From Deltaproteobacteria bacterium (GTDB lineage: Bacteria > Myxococcota_A > Polyangia > HGW-17 > SLPX01): a stretch of DNA of 5,461 nucleotides. The position numbers were made by a program, and so were the translations under genes. Positions within the stretch are counted from its first letter, which is position 1, and the number at the start of each line of letters is the position of its first letter. Under the pieces are notes generated by a model that saw only the letters and a list, made by a program, of their open reading frames with translations, made no database searches and was not told where the DNA came from. Location: positions 1 to 5,461 of the forward strand of contig JAABSF010000219.1 of assembly GCA_011390535.1 (NCBI GenBank), written 5' to 3'. This document shows, piece by piece, positions 4,394 through 5,461 of the stretch.

Positions 4394-5461
4394 ATGAGTT
4401 TTGCTATAGCCGTTATTGTTATGATGTGTCTAGGGGCGGTTGCCGGAGCCGGTCTGGCGGTGGCCTATCGCTTTTTTGGTGTAAGGGAAGATCCGCGTAT
4501 AGAGAATATATGCGACGTTTTGCCCGGCGCCAACTGCGGTGCTTGCGGATATCCGGGCTGCAGGGAATATGCAAAAGCAATATTGACAGGCAAAGATATT
4601 TGTCTTTGTCCGGCCGGCGGGAATGAAACCACTCAAAAAATCGCCGAGATACTTGGTGTTGAAGCTGAGGAGATGATCTCGAAAGTGGCAGTGGTTCGGT
4701 GTGCGGGAACTTTTGATGTGACTTCTTGGCGCTCCGAGTATAGAGGTGTTGAGGATTGTGGAGCGGCTCAGCTCGTGCAGTCCGGGCCGACGGCTTGTTA
4801 CATGGGTTGCCTTGGGTTTGGAACATGTGCTGATATTTGCCCTGAGGATTGTATTACAGTTGAAAAAGGGGTGGCCATCGTTGATATGCAGCGGTGCACA
4901 GGGTGTGGCCTATGTGTAAAAGAATGCCCAAGAGGCATTATCGAGCTGGTTCCCAGGGAGCGTAAAGTTCATGTGCTTTGTTCTAATCATCAAGCGGGTA
5001 AGCAGGTTCGTAGTTTGTGCAAGGTGGGATGCACTGCATGTAAGCTTTGCGCAAAGAGCTCTGAATGGTTTGTGGTGGAAAATAATTTGGCCGATGTGAA
5101 AGAAGGTATCGGAAAAGGTGGTGGGGAAGCTGCTCTGGTCTGTCCTACAGGAACTATCGTGGATTTGGATCAATTTTCCATCAGAGATCTTGTGTGTGAT
5201 CCTGAAGTCAGAAAAGAGCTCAAAAAGCTCCAAAAAGAGCACAAGAAAAAGCAGAGAGATGCCAGGGAAGCGAAGAAGAAGAAGGTGAAAGAATCATCCG
5301 AGGCGGTGGAAAAATCTGAGAAAGTTGTGAACGATAAGAGCGATAAGAACGATAAAAGCGATCAGAAAGATAAGAGCGATCAGAACGATAAAAGCGATCA
5401 GAACGATAAGAACGATAAGAAAAAAACTGTTGGCATGGAGAGCGCTGAGAAAGAGGAGGCT
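4394..5461 (+). CDS. rnfB: Rnf complex iron-sulfur subunit RnfB, long form (cut by right edge)
   Basis: 356 codons are visible with no stop. RnfB takes electrons from ferredoxin and passes them into the membrane part of Rnf. Residues 1-24 are a membrane anchor. The RnfB-type [4Fe-4S] domain follows, with C48-x2-C51-x4-C56 and C72 (LPGANCGACGYPGC...CPAGG). Next is a ferredoxin module with C135, C139, C145, C149 (CYMGCLGFGTCADICP) and C168/C171/C174/C178 (CTGCGLCVKECP). A second module starts at C209/C213/C216/C219, but S223, G240, G243 and A246 stand where ligands are expected; C250 remains. This long layout resembles RnfB of anaerobes rather than the short E. coli RsxB. From about residue 270 there is a Lys/Glu-rich, probably helical or disordered tail ending in hexapeptide repeats. 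The start ATG has GAGG at 4385-4388, overlapping the rnfA stop. The stop is presumably just past the window. Confidence 0.95.
   Translation, partial: MSFAIAVIVMMCLGAVAGAGLAVAYRFFGVREDPRIENICDVLPGANCGACGYPGCREYAKAILTGKDICLCPAGGNETTQKIAEILGVEAEEMISKVAVVRCAGTFDVTSWRSEYRGVEDCGAAQLVQSGPTACYMGCLGFGTCADICPEDCITVEKGVAIVDMQRCTGCGLCVKECPRGIIELVPRERKVHVLCSNHQAGKQVRSLCKVGCTACKLCAKSSEWFVVENNLADVKEGIGKGGGEAALVCPTGTIVDLDQFSIRDLVCDPEVRKELKKLQKEHKKKQRDAREAKKKKVKESSEAVEKSEKVVNDKSDKNDKSDQKDKSDQNDKSDQNDKNDKKKTVGMESAEKEEA
5330..5419 (+). repeat. Five 18-nt tandem repeats in the rnfB tail (NDKSDQ-like)
   Basis: Five in-frame 18-nt units encode NDKSDK, NDKSDQ, KDKSDQ, NDKSDQ and NDKNDK (residues 313-342). Each is itself two 9-nt half-units of the form AxCGATxAx, so the tract is about ten copies of [NSK]-D-[KQ]. 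The near-identical DNA of units 2, 3 and 4 suggests recent slippage. The product is a highly charged, probably disordered tail on the cytoplasmic face. The copy number may vary between strains. Confidence 0.85.

Noticed and set aside
4419..4826. 135-codon minus-strand reading frame inside rnfB
   Set aside because: It is the antisense of well-conserved RnfB iron-sulfur coding sequence; its Ser/Pro/His/Arg-rich composition is typical of a shadow frame.
5330..5419. Regular repeats as a CRISPR array
   Set aside because: The units are contiguous, without unique spacers, and lie in frame within rnfB.

Overview
The window looks like a chromosomal segment of an anaerobic or facultative bacterium, most likely from the former Deltaproteobacteria (Myxococcota, Bradymonadota or Desulfobacterota side). 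Three things point that way. There is a secreted lipoprotein with Asp-rich, Cys-framed DxDxDGLxDCxDPxC repeats, a style common in that group. There is a KamA-family radical SAM enzyme. There is a membrane-bound Rnf complex whose RnfB is of the long, multi-ferredoxin type. This placement is inferred from protein style only; no rRNA or other marker is present.

Layout. Bases 1-448 (minus) hold the N-terminal 149 codons of the Cys/Asp-rich lipoprotein, which runs off the left edge. Bases 689-1807 (minus) encode a complete KamA-family radical SAM/PLP aminomutase. A 481-bp divergent intergenic region (1808-2288) has several inverted repeats, a short tandem heptamer repeat and a strongly G+T-rich plus strand, but no convincing gene. 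Bases 2289-3050 (plus) encode a complete PlsC-type acyltransferase. Bases 3198-3470 (plus) encode a 90-residue charged protein of unknown function, closed by a clear intrinsic terminator at 3491-3518. A non-coding leader of about 290 bp precedes rnfA (3808-4386, complete) and rnfB (4394-5461, cut by the right edge).

How the genes relate. rnfA and rnfB are closely spaced and are the start of an Rnf operon. The complex couples electron transfer between ferredoxin and NAD to ion movement across the cytoplasmic membrane. A then B as the first two genes matches the gammaproteobacterial rsxABCDGE order, so rnfC, D, G and E would be expected just to the right. PlsC acts in phospholipid synthesis and has no visible functional tie to its neighbours. 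The KamA-like gene and the lipoprotein share a strand but lie 240 bp apart, so co-transcription is uncertain.

The two most informative observations are in the enzymes. The third iron-sulfur module of RnfB has lost exactly the four ligands of one [4Fe-4S] cluster while keeping all four of the other. The KamA-like enzyme has Arg where lysine 2,3-aminomutase has its substrate-binding Asp, so lysine is doubtful as its substrate. I found no phage, transposon, CRISPR, toxin-antitoxin or defence system.
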